From: Bradyrhizobium sp. MOS002
Lineage (GTDB): Bacteria > Pseudomonadota > Alphaproteobacteria > Rhizobiales > Xanthobacteraceae
Reading direction: 5' to 3'
NCBI RefSeq assembly: GCF_003020115.1
Contig: NZ_PYFX01000002.1
Coordinates: 62,001-126,000, forward strand
DNA length: 64,000 nt
Every line of letters starts with the position of its first letter. Position 1 is the first letter of the stretch. Position numbers and translations under genes: made by a program. Below are positions 17,006 through 26,272 of this stretch, piece after piece. Below the pieces are notes generated by a model. It was not told the DNA's origin. It ran no database searches and saw only the letters and a list, made by a program, of their open reading frames with translations.

Positions 17006-18394
17006 GTGGAAGCGCTGAAACCATTCCGGGCCAGATCCATGCGCGCTGAGTGTCGTCCCATCTTCCGCCGGTTCCTCCACGACCGGCGCGGCAATGTCGC
17101 GGTGATCTTCGCAATCTGCTGCGTCCCCCTGATCACGTTCATCGGCAGCGCGATCGACTACTCCCGCGCGACGCAGGTCCGGGCGAAGCTTCAGGGCGCG
17201 GCTGACGCGGCCAGCGTTGGTGCGCTCGCCAAGGCATCGCCGGGGTTTGTCGCTGCGGGCTCGATGACCACGGACGGCACGATCACGGTCGGCGTCAACG
17301 ACGCTCAGAAAATCTTCGATGCCAATCGCGCCAACCTGACCGGTTATACGCTCAACAGCGTTACCCCGACCGTCGTCAAGACCGGCTCGACCATCAACTC
17401 GACCGTCTCGTTCACCGCCACCATCAACACCATGTTTCTCGGCCTGATCGGCAAGACCACACTGACCATGAGCGGCACGTCGGCGTCGACGGCCAACATG
17501 CCGCTCTATGTCGACTTCTATCTCCTGCTCGACAATTCGCCGTCGATGGGTGTCGCCGCGACACCGGCTGACATCACGAATTTGCAGGGAAAGACGGGCG
17601 GATGTGCATTCGCCTGTCACGACACCACCAAGGCCGCCGGCACAAGTAACTACGACATCGCCAAGGCAAACGGCATCACGACCCGAATTGACGTGGTGCG
17701 CCAGGCGAGCGCGAACTTGATGGACACAGCCCAGAGCACGCAGACCTATTCGAACCAGTTCAGGATGGCGATCTACGATTTCGGCGCTTCGTCAGCGACG
17801 ATCGGATTGAGAAATCTGTTCGCGCTCTCGTCGAGCCTGAGCTCCGCCAAGACTGCGGCGGGAAACATCGACCTGATGGCGGTTGCCGGTCAGAATGACG
17901 TGTATACTATCGACAAAGATACTCCCTTCACCACTATTTTTCCCGCGATCAATAGCGCAATCGCCTCGCCGGGAGCCGGCACATCCGCGTCACCGCTGAA
18001 ATATCTATTTTTCGTATCCGATGGGGTCGCTGACGAAGCCAACTCGGGCTTGACGATGTGCAGCGTCTCGTCTTCTTCGTATCCTCTCGCGTCATCGAAC
18101 CGCTGTCAGTCGCCGATCAATCCGGCGCTCTGCACGACCCTCAAGAACCGTGGGATCAAGATCGCGGTGCTGTACACGACATACCAACCGCCTATTGACG
18201 GCTGGTACAACACATGGATATCGCCCTTTAACCCCGGGCCGTGGGGGCCGTCACCGAACAGCAAGATTGCGCAGAACATGGAGAGCTGCGCTTCGCCGGG
18301 ATTCTATTTCGAGGTTAGCCCCACCCAGGGCATTTCGGAAGCGATGAACGCGCTGTTCAAGAAGGCACTCGCGGATGCGCGGATCTCGGGGTGA
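17006..18394 (+). CDS. TadG-like pilus assembly protein with VWA domain
   Basis: A 462-residue membrane-anchored protein. The N-terminal RRGNVAVIFAICCVPLITFI is the TadE/TadG-type pilin-like signal helix, followed by the usual IDYSRATQVRAKLQGAADAA. A von Willebrand A domain follows, with the metal motif DNSPSMG near residue 175, and runs to the C-terminus. Such proteins are minor structural parts of Flp/tight-adherence pili or surface proteins. The start is GTG at 17006; ATG at 17039 (MRAECRPIF) is equally possible. It stands alone without other tad genes and separates mutT from argJ. Confidence 0.85.
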   Translation: MEALKPFRARSMRAECRPIFRRFLHDRRGNVAVIFAICCVPLITFIGSAIDYSRATQVRAKLQGAADAASVGALAKASPGFVAAGSMTTDGTITVGVNDAQKIFDANRANLTGYTLNSVTPTVVKTGSTINSTVSFTATINTMFLGLIGKTTLTMSGTSASTANMPLYVDFYLLLDNSPSMGVAATPADITNLQGKTGGCAFACHDTTKAAGTSNYDIAKANGITTRIDVVRQASANLMDTAQSTQTYSNQFRMAIYDFGASSATIGLRNLFALSSSLSSAKTAAGNIDLMAVAGQNDVYTIDKDTPFTTIFPAINSAIASPGAGTSASPLKYLFFVSDGVADEANSGLTMCSVSSSSYPLASSNRCQSPINPALCTTLKNRGIKIAVLYTTYQPPIDGWYNTWISPFNPGPWGPSPNSKIAQNMESCASPGFYFEVSPTQGISEAMNALFKKALADARISG

Positions 18395-18413
18395 GTTGGA
18401 TCAAAGCTCTCTC

Positions 18414-18480
18414 ACCGTCACCCTGAGGCGGCCGCTTCTTCAGCGGCCCTCGAAGGGCGACGGTCCGGCAGGATGACGGT
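18414..18480. repeat. Palindromic repeat after the TadG-like gene
   Basis: Outer arms CCGTCA and TGACGG enclose CCTGAGG, GGCCGCTTCTTCAGCGGCC and CTCGAAGGGCGACGG, a composite hairpin of a type common in Bradyrhizobium intergenic DNA. It lies between the convergent TadG-like and argJ genes. Confidence 0.6.
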
Positions 18481-18495
18481 AGGCAGCCGTAGACT

Positions 18496-19737
18496 CTACG
18501 ACCTGTAATCCCCGTTGATCGCGACATACTCCTTGGTGAGGTCGCAGGTCAGCACGCGGTCGCGGCCCTTGCCGAGGCCGAGCGAGACCTTGATCGCGAT
18601 CTCCGGCGCCTTCATCGCTTCCGACACCTGCGCCTCGTCATAGGACGGATCGCGCGCGCCGTTCTTGGCGACGCGGATGCCGTTGAAGGAGATCGAGAGC
18701 TTGTCGCGGTCGGCCGGCTCTCCAGCCTTGCCGACCGCCATCACCACGCGGCCCCAATTGGCGTCTTCGCCGGCGATTGCGGTCTTCACCAGCGGCGAGT
18801 TCGCGATCGACATCGCGATCTTGCGCGCCGAAGCCTTGGTCTTGGCGCCCTCGACGGTGATCTCGACCAGCTTGCGCGCGCCTTCGCCGTCGCGGGCCAC
18901 CTGCTCGGAAAGATTGGCGAGCACCTGATTGAAGGCCTTGACGAAGGCTTTCAGGCGCGGGTCGCTGGCGCGGCTGATCTTCGGCGCGCCGTGTTCTGCA
19001 GCAGCGCCGGTGGCGAAGGCCAGCAGCGTATCCGAGGTCGAGGTGTCGCCGTCGATCGTGACCGCGTTGAACGTGTCCTCGACGCCGCTCTTGAGCAGCG
19101 CCTGCAGCGCGGCAGGCGCGATCGGTGCGTCCGTGAAGATGAAGGACAGCATCGTCGCCATGTCTGGGGCGATCATGCCGGCACCCTTGGCCATGCCGTT
19201 GATCGTGACCTTGGCCTTGCCGAGCTTCACGGTCGCGGTCGCGACCTTCGGGAAGGTGTCGGTGGTCATGATCGCCTTGGCGGCCGCCAGATAATCGCCG
19301 GCCTCGGCGGTTTCCGCGAGCCGACCGAGCACGCCGTCGAACTTGGTCGCGTCCAGCGGCTCGCCGATCACGCCGGTCGAGGCCAGGAAGATTTCGCCCG
19401 CGGTGCAGCCGACGGCTTTGGCCGCAATCCTGGCGGTCAGCGCGGTGGAGCTGCGACCGGTCTTGCCGGTAAAGGCATTGGCGTTGCCGGAATTGACCAC
19501 CAGCGCGCGCGCCTTGCCGCCCTTCAGCTTGGCGCGGCACCATTCCACCGGCGCGGAGGGGCATTTCGACTTGGTGAAGACGCCTGCGACCGCGGTGCCC
19601 TTGTCCATCACCGCCAGCAGCACGTCGGTGCGGTTCTTGTAGCGGATGCCGGCCTCGGCCGTCGCGAGACGGATTCCCGCAATGGTGGGCATGTCGGGAA
19701 CGTTCTTCGGGGCGAGGGGAGAGACGGAGGAGGACAT
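18496..19737 (-). CDS. argJ: Bifunctional glutamate N-acetyltransferase / amino-acid acetyltransferase
   Basis: Moves the acetyl group from N-acetylornithine to glutamate in the arginine pathway; bifunctional forms also use acetyl-CoA. The 413-residue precursor is processed by itself into two chains: the cleavage site is the conserved ATML in [10 protein letters not shown], with Thr195 becoming the nucleophile. Also conserved are SGNANAFTG and the C-terminal [18 protein letters not shown]. The parvulin gene lies 100 bases upstream on the same strand, a common rhizobial pairing. Confidence 0.95.
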   Translation of the reverse strand: MSSSVSPLAPKNVPDMPTIAGIRLATAEAGIRYKNRTDVLLAVMDKGTAVAGVFTKSKCPSAPVEWCRAKLKGGKARALVVNSGNANAFTGKTGRSSTALTARIAAKAVGCTAGEIFLASTGVIGEPLDATKFDGVLGRLAETAEAGDYLAAAKAIMTTDTFPKVATATVKLGKAKVTINGMAKGAGMIAPDMATMLSFIFTDAPIAPAALQALLKSGVEDTFNAVTIDGDTSTSDTLLAFATGAAAEHGAPKISRASDPRLKAFVKAFNQVLANLSEQVARDGEGARKLVEITVEGAKTKASARKIAMSIANSPLVKTAIAGEDANWGRVVMAVGKAGEPADRDKLSISFNGIRVAKNGARDPSYDEAQVSEAMKAPEIAIKVSLGLGKGRDRVLTCDLTKEYVAINGDYRS

Positions 19738-19837
19738 CGCGGGCGCCTTGATGGGGTCTGGATATGCAGATGGCCGGGCGATGCCCGGCCATTGCGACGT
19801 TAGATAGCCTCGGCGTCACCGAAGTGACAGCGAATTC

Positions 19838-20755
19838 TTACTTCTTCGCGGGCGGCGCCATCTTGCTGTCGGAAGGCTTGGCCGCATCAGCCGGCTTGGC
19901 GTCCTTAGCCGCATCCGCCGGCTGGTCCAGCCGCTCGACCTTGGCTTCGGCGCGCAGCTTGGCGACGTAGTCGGCCTGGGCCTTGCGGGTGACATATTGC
20001 TCGATCTGCGCCTTGACCTGCTCGAAATCAGGCGCCTTGCGGCTGCGCTTTTCCTCGACCTTGATGACGTGCCAGCCGAACTGCGACTTCACGGGATCGG
20101 AGATCTTGCCCGGCTCGAGCGCGAAGGCGACCGCCGAGAATTCCGGCACCATCTGCTCCTTGGTGAAGAAGCCCAGGTCGCCGCCGTCGGCCGAGCCCGG
20201 ATCCTTGGACTTCTTCTTGGCGAGCTCGGCGAAATCGGCGCCCTTGTCGAGCTCGGCCTTCACCGCCTTGGCCTCGTCCTCGGTCTCGACCAGGATGTGG
20301 CGGGCGTGCACTTCCTGCTCGCCGGTAATCTGCTTGGAGGCCTCCTCGTAGACCTTTTTCATGGCATCCGGGGTGGTGGCGGCCTTGCCCTCGCCGGCGA
20401 GCAGGCTGTCCATCAGCAGGCGGTTGCGGGCGAACGCGAGGCGCTTCTTGAACTCCTCGCCGTCGGCTAGCTTCTTGTCCTCGGCGGCCTTGCCGACGAT
20501 CTTCATGTCGATCAGGAAGGACAGGACGTTCTCGTCCTTGGTCGCCGGGTCCATCTGGGCGAGGCTCGGCCCGAGTTCCTCTTCGGCCATGGCGACGTCG
20601 CTCTTCTTGATTTCCGCGCCATTGACCTTCGCCAGCACCGGATCGTCGGCAGCCCGGCCGGGACCCGCGATCAGCGCCAGCGCAAGGCAGCCCACGAGGG
20701 CGGTGGCGAGGCCGAAGCGCAGGCCGGTTTTGGTTACCGGGAACGAGGTGGTCAT
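19838..20755 (-). CDS. Periplasmic peptidylprolyl isomerase, parvulin type
   Basis: A 305-residue exported folding helper. The start MTTSFPVTKTGLRF is chosen because AAAGGA sits just before it; it opens a signal peptide (FGLATALVGCLALALIAGPG) with likely cleavage after GRAA. A SurA-like N domain is followed by the parvulin domain (~140-240) with VHARHILVETEDEAK and GGDLGFFTKEQMVPEFSAVA, and the C-terminal tail is Lys/Ala/Pro-rich. It is divergent from secA, joining export and folding functions. Confidence 0.9.
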   Translation of the reverse strand: MTTSFPVTKTGLRFGLATALVGCLALALIAGPGRAADDPVLAKVNGAEIKKSDVAMAEEELGPSLAQMDPATKDENVLSFLIDMKIVGKAAEDKKLADGEEFKKRLAFARNRLLMDSLLAGEGKAATTPDAMKKVYEEASKQITGEQEVHARHILVETEDEAKAVKAELDKGADFAELAKKKSKDPGSADGGDLGFFTKEQMVPEFSAVAFALEPGKISDPVKSQFGWHVIKVEEKRSRKAPDFEQVKAQIEQYVTRKAQADYVAKLRAEAKVERLDQPADAAKDAKPADAAKPSDSKMAPPAKK

Positions 20756-20876
20756 GGAAAATCCTTTTGTTGAAGCAGGGGGCTGCTCGAGCGGGGCGGA
20801 CACTCGCCCAATTCAGGGGGCCTTGGCAACGCGAAAAGTCTGTCAAAATGATGAATTAGCCGCAATGCACCCGCCG

Positions 20877-20905
20877 TTGACAAGGCCCTGACCGGGCCAT
20901 ATCTC
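20877..20905 (+). promoter_or_regulatory. Candidate sigma-70 promoter upstream of secA
   Basis: TTGACA (20877-20882), a 17-base spacer and TATCTC (20900-20905). The -35 is consensus and the -10 partial. It lies about 210 bases ahead of the secA start in the 361-base divergent region, which otherwise shows nothing specific. Confidence 0.4.
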
Positions 20906-21116
20906 TGCCCGGTCGCGTCCATGCGATGGCGTTTATTTTGCTGCGTTTTTGGCCGTTGAACCCAGACTTGCCCAACTCCCACCCATATGGCGGATGGACC
21001 CTCCGCAGTCCGGGCTCCGGCGCCCAGCAGGCGTCACGGTGAGTTGATAGGCAGGCGGGTCACAACCTCTTGGCTGCAACGCGAACGCGGTTGAATCGCG
21101 AACACAGGAACTAAGC

Positions 21117-23957
21117 ATGATCGGCGCGCTCGCCCGCAAGTTTTTCGGCTCCGCCAACGACCGGCGGGTGAAGGGATATCAGTCCCGCGTCAACGCGATC
21201 AACGCGCTGGAGCCCGAGGTCTCGAAACTCTCCGACGAGGCCCTCAAGGCCCGCACCGCCGAGTTCAGGCAGCAGCTCGCCGAGGGCAAGACCCTGGACG
21301 AGCTGCTGGTCCCCGCTTTCGCCACGGTCCGTGAAGCCGCCAAGCGCACGCTCGGCCAGCGCCATTTCGATGTCCAGCTGATCGGCGGCATGGTGCTGCA
21401 CGAGGGCGACATCGCCGAGATGAAGACCGGCGAAGGCAAGACCCTGGTCGCAACGCTCGCGGTCTACCTCAACGCGCTCGCCGGCAAGGGCGTCCACGTC
21501 GTCACCGTCAACGACTACCTCGCCCGCCGCGACTCCGGCTGGATGGGCCAGATTTACGGCTTCCTCGGCCTGACCACCGGCGTGATCGTGCACGGCCTCG
21601 ACGATTCCGAGCGCAAGACGGCCTATGCCTGCGACATCACCTACGGCACCAACAACGAATACGGCTTCGACTATCTGCGCGACAACATGAAGTACCGGCT
21701 CGAGGACATGGTCCAGCGGCCGCACTTCTACGCGATCGTCGACGAAGTCGACTCCATCCTGATCGACGAAGCGCGCACGCCGCTGATCATCTCCGGCCCG
21801 CTCGACGATCGCTCCGACTTCTACAACACCATCGACGGCTTCCTGCCCAAGCTCGACAAGTCCGACTACGACGTCGACGAGAAGCAGCGCACGGTGACGC
21901 TGACCGAAGCCGGCATGGAGAAGATCGAGACGCTGCTGCGCGATGCCGGCCAGCTCAAGGGCGAGTCGCTCTACGACGTCGAGAACGTCTCTGTCGTGCA
22001 CCACATCAACCAGGCGCTGCGCGCCCACACGCTGTTCACGCGCGACAAGGACTACATCGTCCGCGACGACGAGGTCATCATCATCGATGAGTTCACCGGT
22101 CGCATGATGCAGGGCCGCCGCTATTCCGAAGGCCTGCATCAGGCGCTGGAAGCCAAGGAGCACGTGCAGGTCCAGCCCGAGAACCAGACGCTGGCCTCGA
22201 TCACCTTCCAGAACTATTTCCGGATGTACGAAAAGCTCGCCGGCATGACCGGCACGGCGCTGACCGAAGCCGACGAATTGTTCGACATCTACAAGCTCGA
22301 GGTCGTGGAAATCCCGACCAATCTGCCGGTCGCCCGTCTCGACGAGGACGACGAGGTCTATCGCACCCAGAACGAGAAATACGCCGCGATCCTGGCCGAG
22401 ATCGAGCGCGCCAATGCGCGGCTGCAGCCCGTGCTGGTCGGCACCGCCTCGATCGAAAAATCGGAAGTGATCGCCGAATATCTCAAGAAGCACGGCTATC
22501 GGCAGATCGATTTCGGCAACGAAAATTCGATGCAGAAGCTGTACGCCGCGGCTCGCGCCGGCAAGCCGGCAAAGCTGTTCGCTGTGCTGAACGCACGCTT
22601 CCACGAGCAGGAAGCCTACATCGTCGCGGAAGCCGGCGTCCCCGGCGCGATCACGATCGCGACCAACATGGCCGGCCGCGGCACCGACATCAAGCTCGGC
22701 GGCTCGCTGGAAATGCGCATCCAGCAGGAGGCGGCTTCGATCGAGGACGAGGCCGAGAAGGCCTTGAAGATCGAGCAGATCAAGGCCGACATCGAGCACT
22801 TCCGCGACATCGTGCTGAAAGCCGAGGAAGAGGTCGAGATCGAGCCGGCGAAGGGTTCGAAGCCCGCCAAGACCGTGAAGAAGCCCGGCGGCCTCTACAT
22901 CATGGGCTCCGAACGCCACGAATCCCGCCGCATCGACAACCAGCTCCGCGGCCGATCCGGCCGTCAGGGCGACCCCGGCCGCTCGAAATTCTTCCTGTCG
23001 CTGGAAGACGATTTGATGCGCATCTTCGGCTCGGATCGCCTCGACAGCATGCTGCAGCGTCTCGGCCTGCAGGAGGGCGAGGCCATCATCCATCCCTGGA
23101 TCAACAAGGCCCTCGAAAAGGCACAGCAGAAGGTCGAGGCGCGCAACTTCGACATCCGCAAGAACCTGCTCAAGTTCGATAACGTCCAGAACGACCAGCG
23201 CAAGGTGATCTTCGACCAGCGCATCGACCTGATGAAGGACGACAGCGTCGCCGAGACCGTCGCCGACATGCGCCACGCCTTCATCGACGACCTCGTCGCC
23301 AAGCACGTGCCCGAGCATGCCTATGCCGAGCAGTGGGACGTCACGGGCCTGAAGGAAGAGCTGAAGCGCGTGCTCGATCTCGACTTGCCGATCGAGGATT
23401 GGGCCAAGGAAGAGGGCATCGCCGACGAGGAGTTGCTCACGCGCATCGAGAGCCGAGCCGACGAGCACATGGCGGCCAAGGTCGGGCAATGGGGTCCCGA
23501 CGTGATGCGTTACGTCGAGAAGACCATTTTGCTGCAGACGCTCGACCATCTCTGGCGCGAGCACCTGATCATGCTCGACCATCTGCGCCAGGTCATCGGC
23601 CTGCGCGGCTACGGCCAGCGCGATCCGTTGCAGGAGTACAAGACCGAAGCGTTCAACCTCTTCCAGGAGATGAGCGCGCATCTGCGCGAGGCCGTCACGG
23701 CGCAGCTGATGCGGGTCGAGATCGTGCCGCCGGAGCAGGAAGCCCCGGTGCTGCCGCCGATGGAAGCGCACAAGTTCGACCCGAATACCGGCGAGGACGA
23801 AATGGCGCTCGCCAACGTCACGCTCGGCGCGCAGGCCACCGACGCGGCGTTGCGCGATCCCAAGAACCCGGCAAGCTGGGGCAAGATCGGCCGCAACGAG
23901 GATTGTCCGTGCGGCTCGGGCAAGAAGTACAAGCACTGCCACGGGCGGTATGCCTAG
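21117..23957 (+). CDS. secA: Preprotein translocase ATPase subunit SecA
   Basis: The motor that drives unfolded proteins through SecYEG at the inner membrane. The 946-residue protein has all SecA landmarks: N-terminal [11 protein letters not shown], Walker A region [20 protein letters not shown] (~100-115), [13 protein letters not shown], the [16 protein letters not shown]alker [15 protein letters not shown], and the C-terminal zinc-binding tail with C930, C932, C941 and H942 ([13 protein letters not shown]) that contacts SecB and lipid. AGGA lies 10 bases before the ATG. Confidence 0.97.
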   Translation: MIGALARKFFGSANDRRVKGYQSRVNAINALEPEVSKLSDEALKARTAEFRQQLAEGKTLDELLVPAFATVREAAKRTLGQRHFDVQLIGGMVLHEGDIAEMKTGEGKTLVATLAVYLNALAGKGVHVVTVNDYLARRDSGWMGQIYGFLGLTTGVIVHGLDDSERKTAYACDITYGTNNEYGFDYLRDNMKYRLEDMVQRPHFYAIVDEVDSILIDEARTPLIISGPLDDRSDFYNTIDGFLPKLDKSDYDVDEKQRTVTLTEAGMEKIETLLRDAGQLKGESLYDVENVSVVHHINQALRAHTLFTRDKDYIVRDDEVIIIDEFTGRMMQGRRYSEGLHQALEAKEHVQVQPENQTLASITFQNYFRMYEKLAGMTGTALTEADELFDIYKLEVVEIPTNLPVARLDEDDEVYRTQNEKYAAILAEIERANARLQPVLVGTASIEKSEVIAEYLKKHGYRQIDFGNENSMQKLYAAARAGKPAKLFAVLNARFHEQEAYIVAEAGVPGAITIATNMAGRGTDIKLGGSLEMRIQQEAASIEDEAEKALKIEQIKADIEHFRDIVLKAEEEVEIEPAKGSKPAKTVKKPGGLYIMGSERHESRRIDNQLRGRSGRQGDPGRSKFFLSLEDDLMRIFGSDRLDSMLQRLGLQEGEAIIHPWINKALEKAQQKVEARNFDIRKNLLKFDNVQNDQRKVIFDQRIDLMKDDSVAETVADMRHAFIDDLVAKHVPEHAYAEQWDVTGLKEELKRVLDLDLPIEDWAKEEGIADEELLTRIESRADEHMAAKVGQWGPDVMRYVEKTILLQTLDHLWREHLIMLDHLRQVIGLRGYGQRDPLQEYKTEAFNLFQEMSAHLREAVTAQLMRVEIVPPEQEAPVLPPMEAHKFDPNTGEDEMALANVTLGAQATDAALRDPKNPASWGKIGRNEDCPCGSGKKYKHCHGRYA

Positions 23958-23999
23958 CGATGAGGTGTGAGGTGCGACGTCGGTGCCTCACCCTCAGCT

Positions 24000-24104
24000 G
24001 TCGTCGCCCGGTTTAGCCGGGCGACCCAGCACGCCGCGGCTTCTCGGTTCAATCACATCGGTCTCTGGAATACTGGATCGCCCGATTAAATCGGGCGATG
24101 ACGG
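24000..24104. repeat. Family B composite palindromic repeat
   Basis: Left hairpin GTCGCCCGGTTTAGCCGGGC, right hairpin ATCGCCCGATTAAATCGGGC, joined by a conserved core with CCAGCACGCCGCGGCTTCTC and GGAATACTGGAT. About 105 bases, immediately followed by a family A element. Family B copies also occur at 32467, 61041 and 62834. Confidence 0.8.
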
Positions 24105-24135
24105 CTGAGTATGGGGTGCGCGTATCCCACCACAT

Positions 24136-24276
24136 CGTCGTCCCGGCGAAGGCCGGGACCCATAACCACAGGATTGAGTTTGGCGACGACTGATCGTTGC
24201 GCGTCTTCGCACGGTACGACGTCCGCGCGCCTTCGATAGAGTCCGCGGTATGGGTCCCGGCCTTCGCCGGGACGAC
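24136..24276. repeat. Family A composite palindromic repeat
   Basis: Left half CGTCGTCCCGGCGAAGGCCG followed by GGACCCATAACCAC, right half GTATGGGTCCCGGCCTTCGC, inner spacer of about 80 bases containing TTTGGCGACGACTG. It lies between convergent secA and the MarR gene. Confidence 0.85.
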
Positions 24277-24307
24277 CGTGTTGAGACAGCTTAGCTAAAC
24301 GCACCAC

Positions 24308-24766
24308 TCAATTCGAGCTGTCGATCAAGCTTTCCAGCAGCCGCTTCAATTCGCTCGTCGACTTGTCGCCGTAGCTCTCCAGGATGTGCTCTTCCTGGTC
24401 GACCGCGAGCGAGTTGAGCTTCTTGCTCAGCACCTTGCCGCGATCGGAGATGAACATCAGGACCTTGCGGCGATCGTTCGGGTCCTGCACGCGGTAGACC
24501 AGCGTGTCCGAGACCATGCGGTCGATCATCTTGGTCAGCGTCGGATGGTTGAGCAGCACGGCATCCGCCAGCTCGCCCATCGAATGGCCGTTGCCATCCG
24601 ACAGCACTTTCAGGATCCGCCACTGCTCGACGGGCACGCCTTCCTTGCTCAGGCGAAGTTCCAGCTGCCGGTTGATCTCCCGGTTGGCTTGCGCGAGCAG
24701 ATAGGCGAGGTGTTCGGTGATCGGGGTGTTCGGTTTTGCCACGGCTAAGACTTCGTCTTGACCCAA
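24308..24766 (-). CDS. MarR family transcriptional regulator
   Basis: A 152-residue winged-helix regulator. The MarR core is clear: LSKEGVPVEQWRILKVLSDG, the recognition region HSMGELADAVLLNHPTLTKM and the wing DPNDRRKVLMFISDRGK. It is divergent from the AmiC-like gene and the amidase/transporter operon, so it likely controls that operon and itself (inference). A 12-base palindrome in the shared upstream region is a candidate operator. GTG at residue 9 (VAKPNTP) could be an alternative start. Confidence 0.9.
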   Translation of the reverse strand: MGQDEVLAVAKPNTPITEHLAYLLAQANREINRQLELRLSKEGVPVEQWRILKVLSDGNGHSMGELADAVLLNHPTLTKMIDRMVSDTLVYRVQDPNDRRKVLMFISDRGKVLSKKLNSLAVDQEEHILESYGDKSTSELKRLLESLIDSSN

Positions 24767-24815
24767 ATGAGTGAATGTCTTGCAATCGATGCTGCATCTA
24801 TATGCACTTCAATTC

Positions 24816-24840
24816 TTGAATATTCAATATTTTCAAAATA
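24816..24840. promoter_or_regulatory. Candidate MarR operator in the divergent region
   Basis: Perfect palindrome TTGAATATTCAA at 24816-24827, followed by TTCAAAATA at 24832-24840, in an AT-rich 118-base divergent promoter region. TTCAAAATA recurs at 26140-26148 before the amidase gene. Confidence 0.5.
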
Positions 24841-24884
24841 GGATATTGCTCAACAAAAGGGCGGGTGCCGCGGCCGCCCGCTGA

Positions 24885-26108
24885 ATGAGCTTTCAAGTCT
24901 GGTATCAGACAGGAGTTGGCGTGCGCGCGACGGTAAACTTCCCGGCTCACGGCGGTCCGGCGTTACCGCCGTCCTTGCTGTTCAGGAATCTGTCGCCCGC
25001 GGCAGCGGATTTCGACCTGTCGCCGGTTGACGCGCATTTCATGAAGCGCCGCGGTGCACACAACAAGCTCCGCGTCGGCGGCTTTATCTGTTGCAGCGGC
25101 TCGCCCGGCGTTTGGGGCCCGTGCGCCACAAGCAGTGCGCAGCTCGCCGTCGCCGAGATCAACAAGCGCGGCGGCATCCTCGGGCGCGAGATCGAACTTT
25201 CGATTTACGACGCCGGCGGCCCGCTCGACGAGATTCTGAGCCGCGCCGAGCAGGCGATCGCTTCGGATGAGATCGATCTCATCGTCGGACTGCATACCAG
25301 CGCGGTGCGTGTGGCGCTGCGGGAGGTCACCACCCGCCACCGCATCCCCTACATCTACACGCCCGTCTACGAGGGCGGCGAGCAGACGCCGGGTGTCATG
25401 GCGATCGGCGAGACACCGCGCTGGCAGAGCCGCCCCTCCATCCACTGGCTCGCCGACGTCAAGAAGGCGGCGCGCTGGTACCTGATCGGCAGCGACTATG
25501 TCTGGCCCTGGCAGTCGCACCGCGCGGTGAAGCGCTACATCAAGGAGGCCGGCGGCCATGTCGTCGGCGAAGAGTTCGTTCCCCTCGGCGAAGACAACCA
25601 CGAGCCGCATCTGGAGCGCATCCGTGCCGCGAGGCCGGACGTCGTCCTGACTTCGTTGATCGGCACCGACAGCATCACGTTCAATCGCGCGTTCGGCGAA
25701 TGCGGCCTCGGCGCCACGACGCTGCGGCTGGCCGGAGCGATGGACGAGACCGTGCTGCTCGGAATCGGCGCCGACAACAGCGAGAATCTGTTCTGCGCCT
25801 CCGGCTATTTCCCCGGCATCGGATCGCGGGCCAACGACGACTTCCAGAGCCGCTATCGCGCGATGTTCGGACCGAACGGGCCCCCGATCGGCTCGCTCGG
25901 TCAATCCAGCTATGAGGGGCTGCGCTTCCTCGAGGCCGTGGCGAACAAGGCGGGCACGTTGGCGATGGGGCCCATGCTCGCGGCCGGCCGCAACATCGTC
26001 TATGGCGGCGCGCGCGGCCCCGTCACCGTCAGGAACGGTCACACGCGGATGCAAATGTATCTCGCCGCGGCGGATGGCCTCGATTTCAAGCTGATCAAAC
26101 CGATCTGA
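24885..26108 (+). CDS. AmiC-like amide-binding protein (periplasmic-binding fold, no signal peptide)
   Basis: A 407-residue protein of the type I binding-protein fold, with stretches that parallel Pseudomonas AmiC, the cytoplasmic amide sensor: IGSDYVWPWQSH resembles AmiC IGSDYIYPRESN, and ARGPVTVRNGHTRMQMYLAA resembles its C-terminal GPVRVERQNNHSR region. There is no signal peptide, fitting a cytoplasmic sensor rather than an ABC importer partner. No AmiR antiterminator gene is present. The first ~55 residues are poorly conserved; a start at Met53 (25041) is possible. It precedes an amidase and a full ABC importer. Confidence 0.8.
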   Translation: MSFQVWYQTGVGVRATVNFPAHGGPALPPSLLFRNLSPAAADFDLSPVDAHFMKRRGAHNKLRVGGFICCSGSPGVWGPCATSSAQLAVAEINKRGGILGREIELSIYDAGGPLDEILSRAEQAIASDEIDLIVGLHTSAVRVALREVTTRHRIPYIYTPVYEGGEQTPGVMAIGETPRWQSRPSIHWLADVKKAARWYLIGSDYVWPWQSHRAVKRYIKEAGGHVVGEEFVPLGEDNHEPHLERIRAARPDVVLTSLIGTDSITFNRAFGECGLGATTLRLAGAMDETVLLGIGADNSENLFCASGYFPGIGSRANDDFQSRYRAMFGPNGPPIGSLGQSSYEGLRFLEAVANKAGTLAMGPMLAAGRNIVYGGARGPVTVRNGHTRMQMYLAAADGLDFKLIKPI

Positions 26109-26139
26109 TGCCGGCGCGGCGATCCGCACCCGCCCGAAA

Positions 26140-26157
26140 TTCAAAATAATACTTGAA
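26140..26157 (+). promoter_or_regulatory. Candidate operator ahead of the amidase gene
   Basis: TTCAA-AATAATAC-TTGAA forms an inverted repeat in an AT-rich patch 115 bases before the amidase start and 30 bases after the AmiC-like gene. It shares TTCAAAATA with the MarR divergent region. Confidence 0.4.
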
Positions 26158-26272
26158 AAGGAAAATATTTCCGTCTGTAATATCGACGCGAAGCCGGCCG
26201 ACCGGCGCCATGCAGGCGCAACCGGACGGCTTCCGTCCAATGCCAGGGATCAAGAAACTTCAGGAGAGCGCC

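Noticed and set aside
21111..23942. A 943-codon open frame on the minus strand opposite secA
   Set aside because: It is the mirror of secA codon bias in GC-rich DNA; the plus-strand protein has every SecA motif and the antisense product has none.
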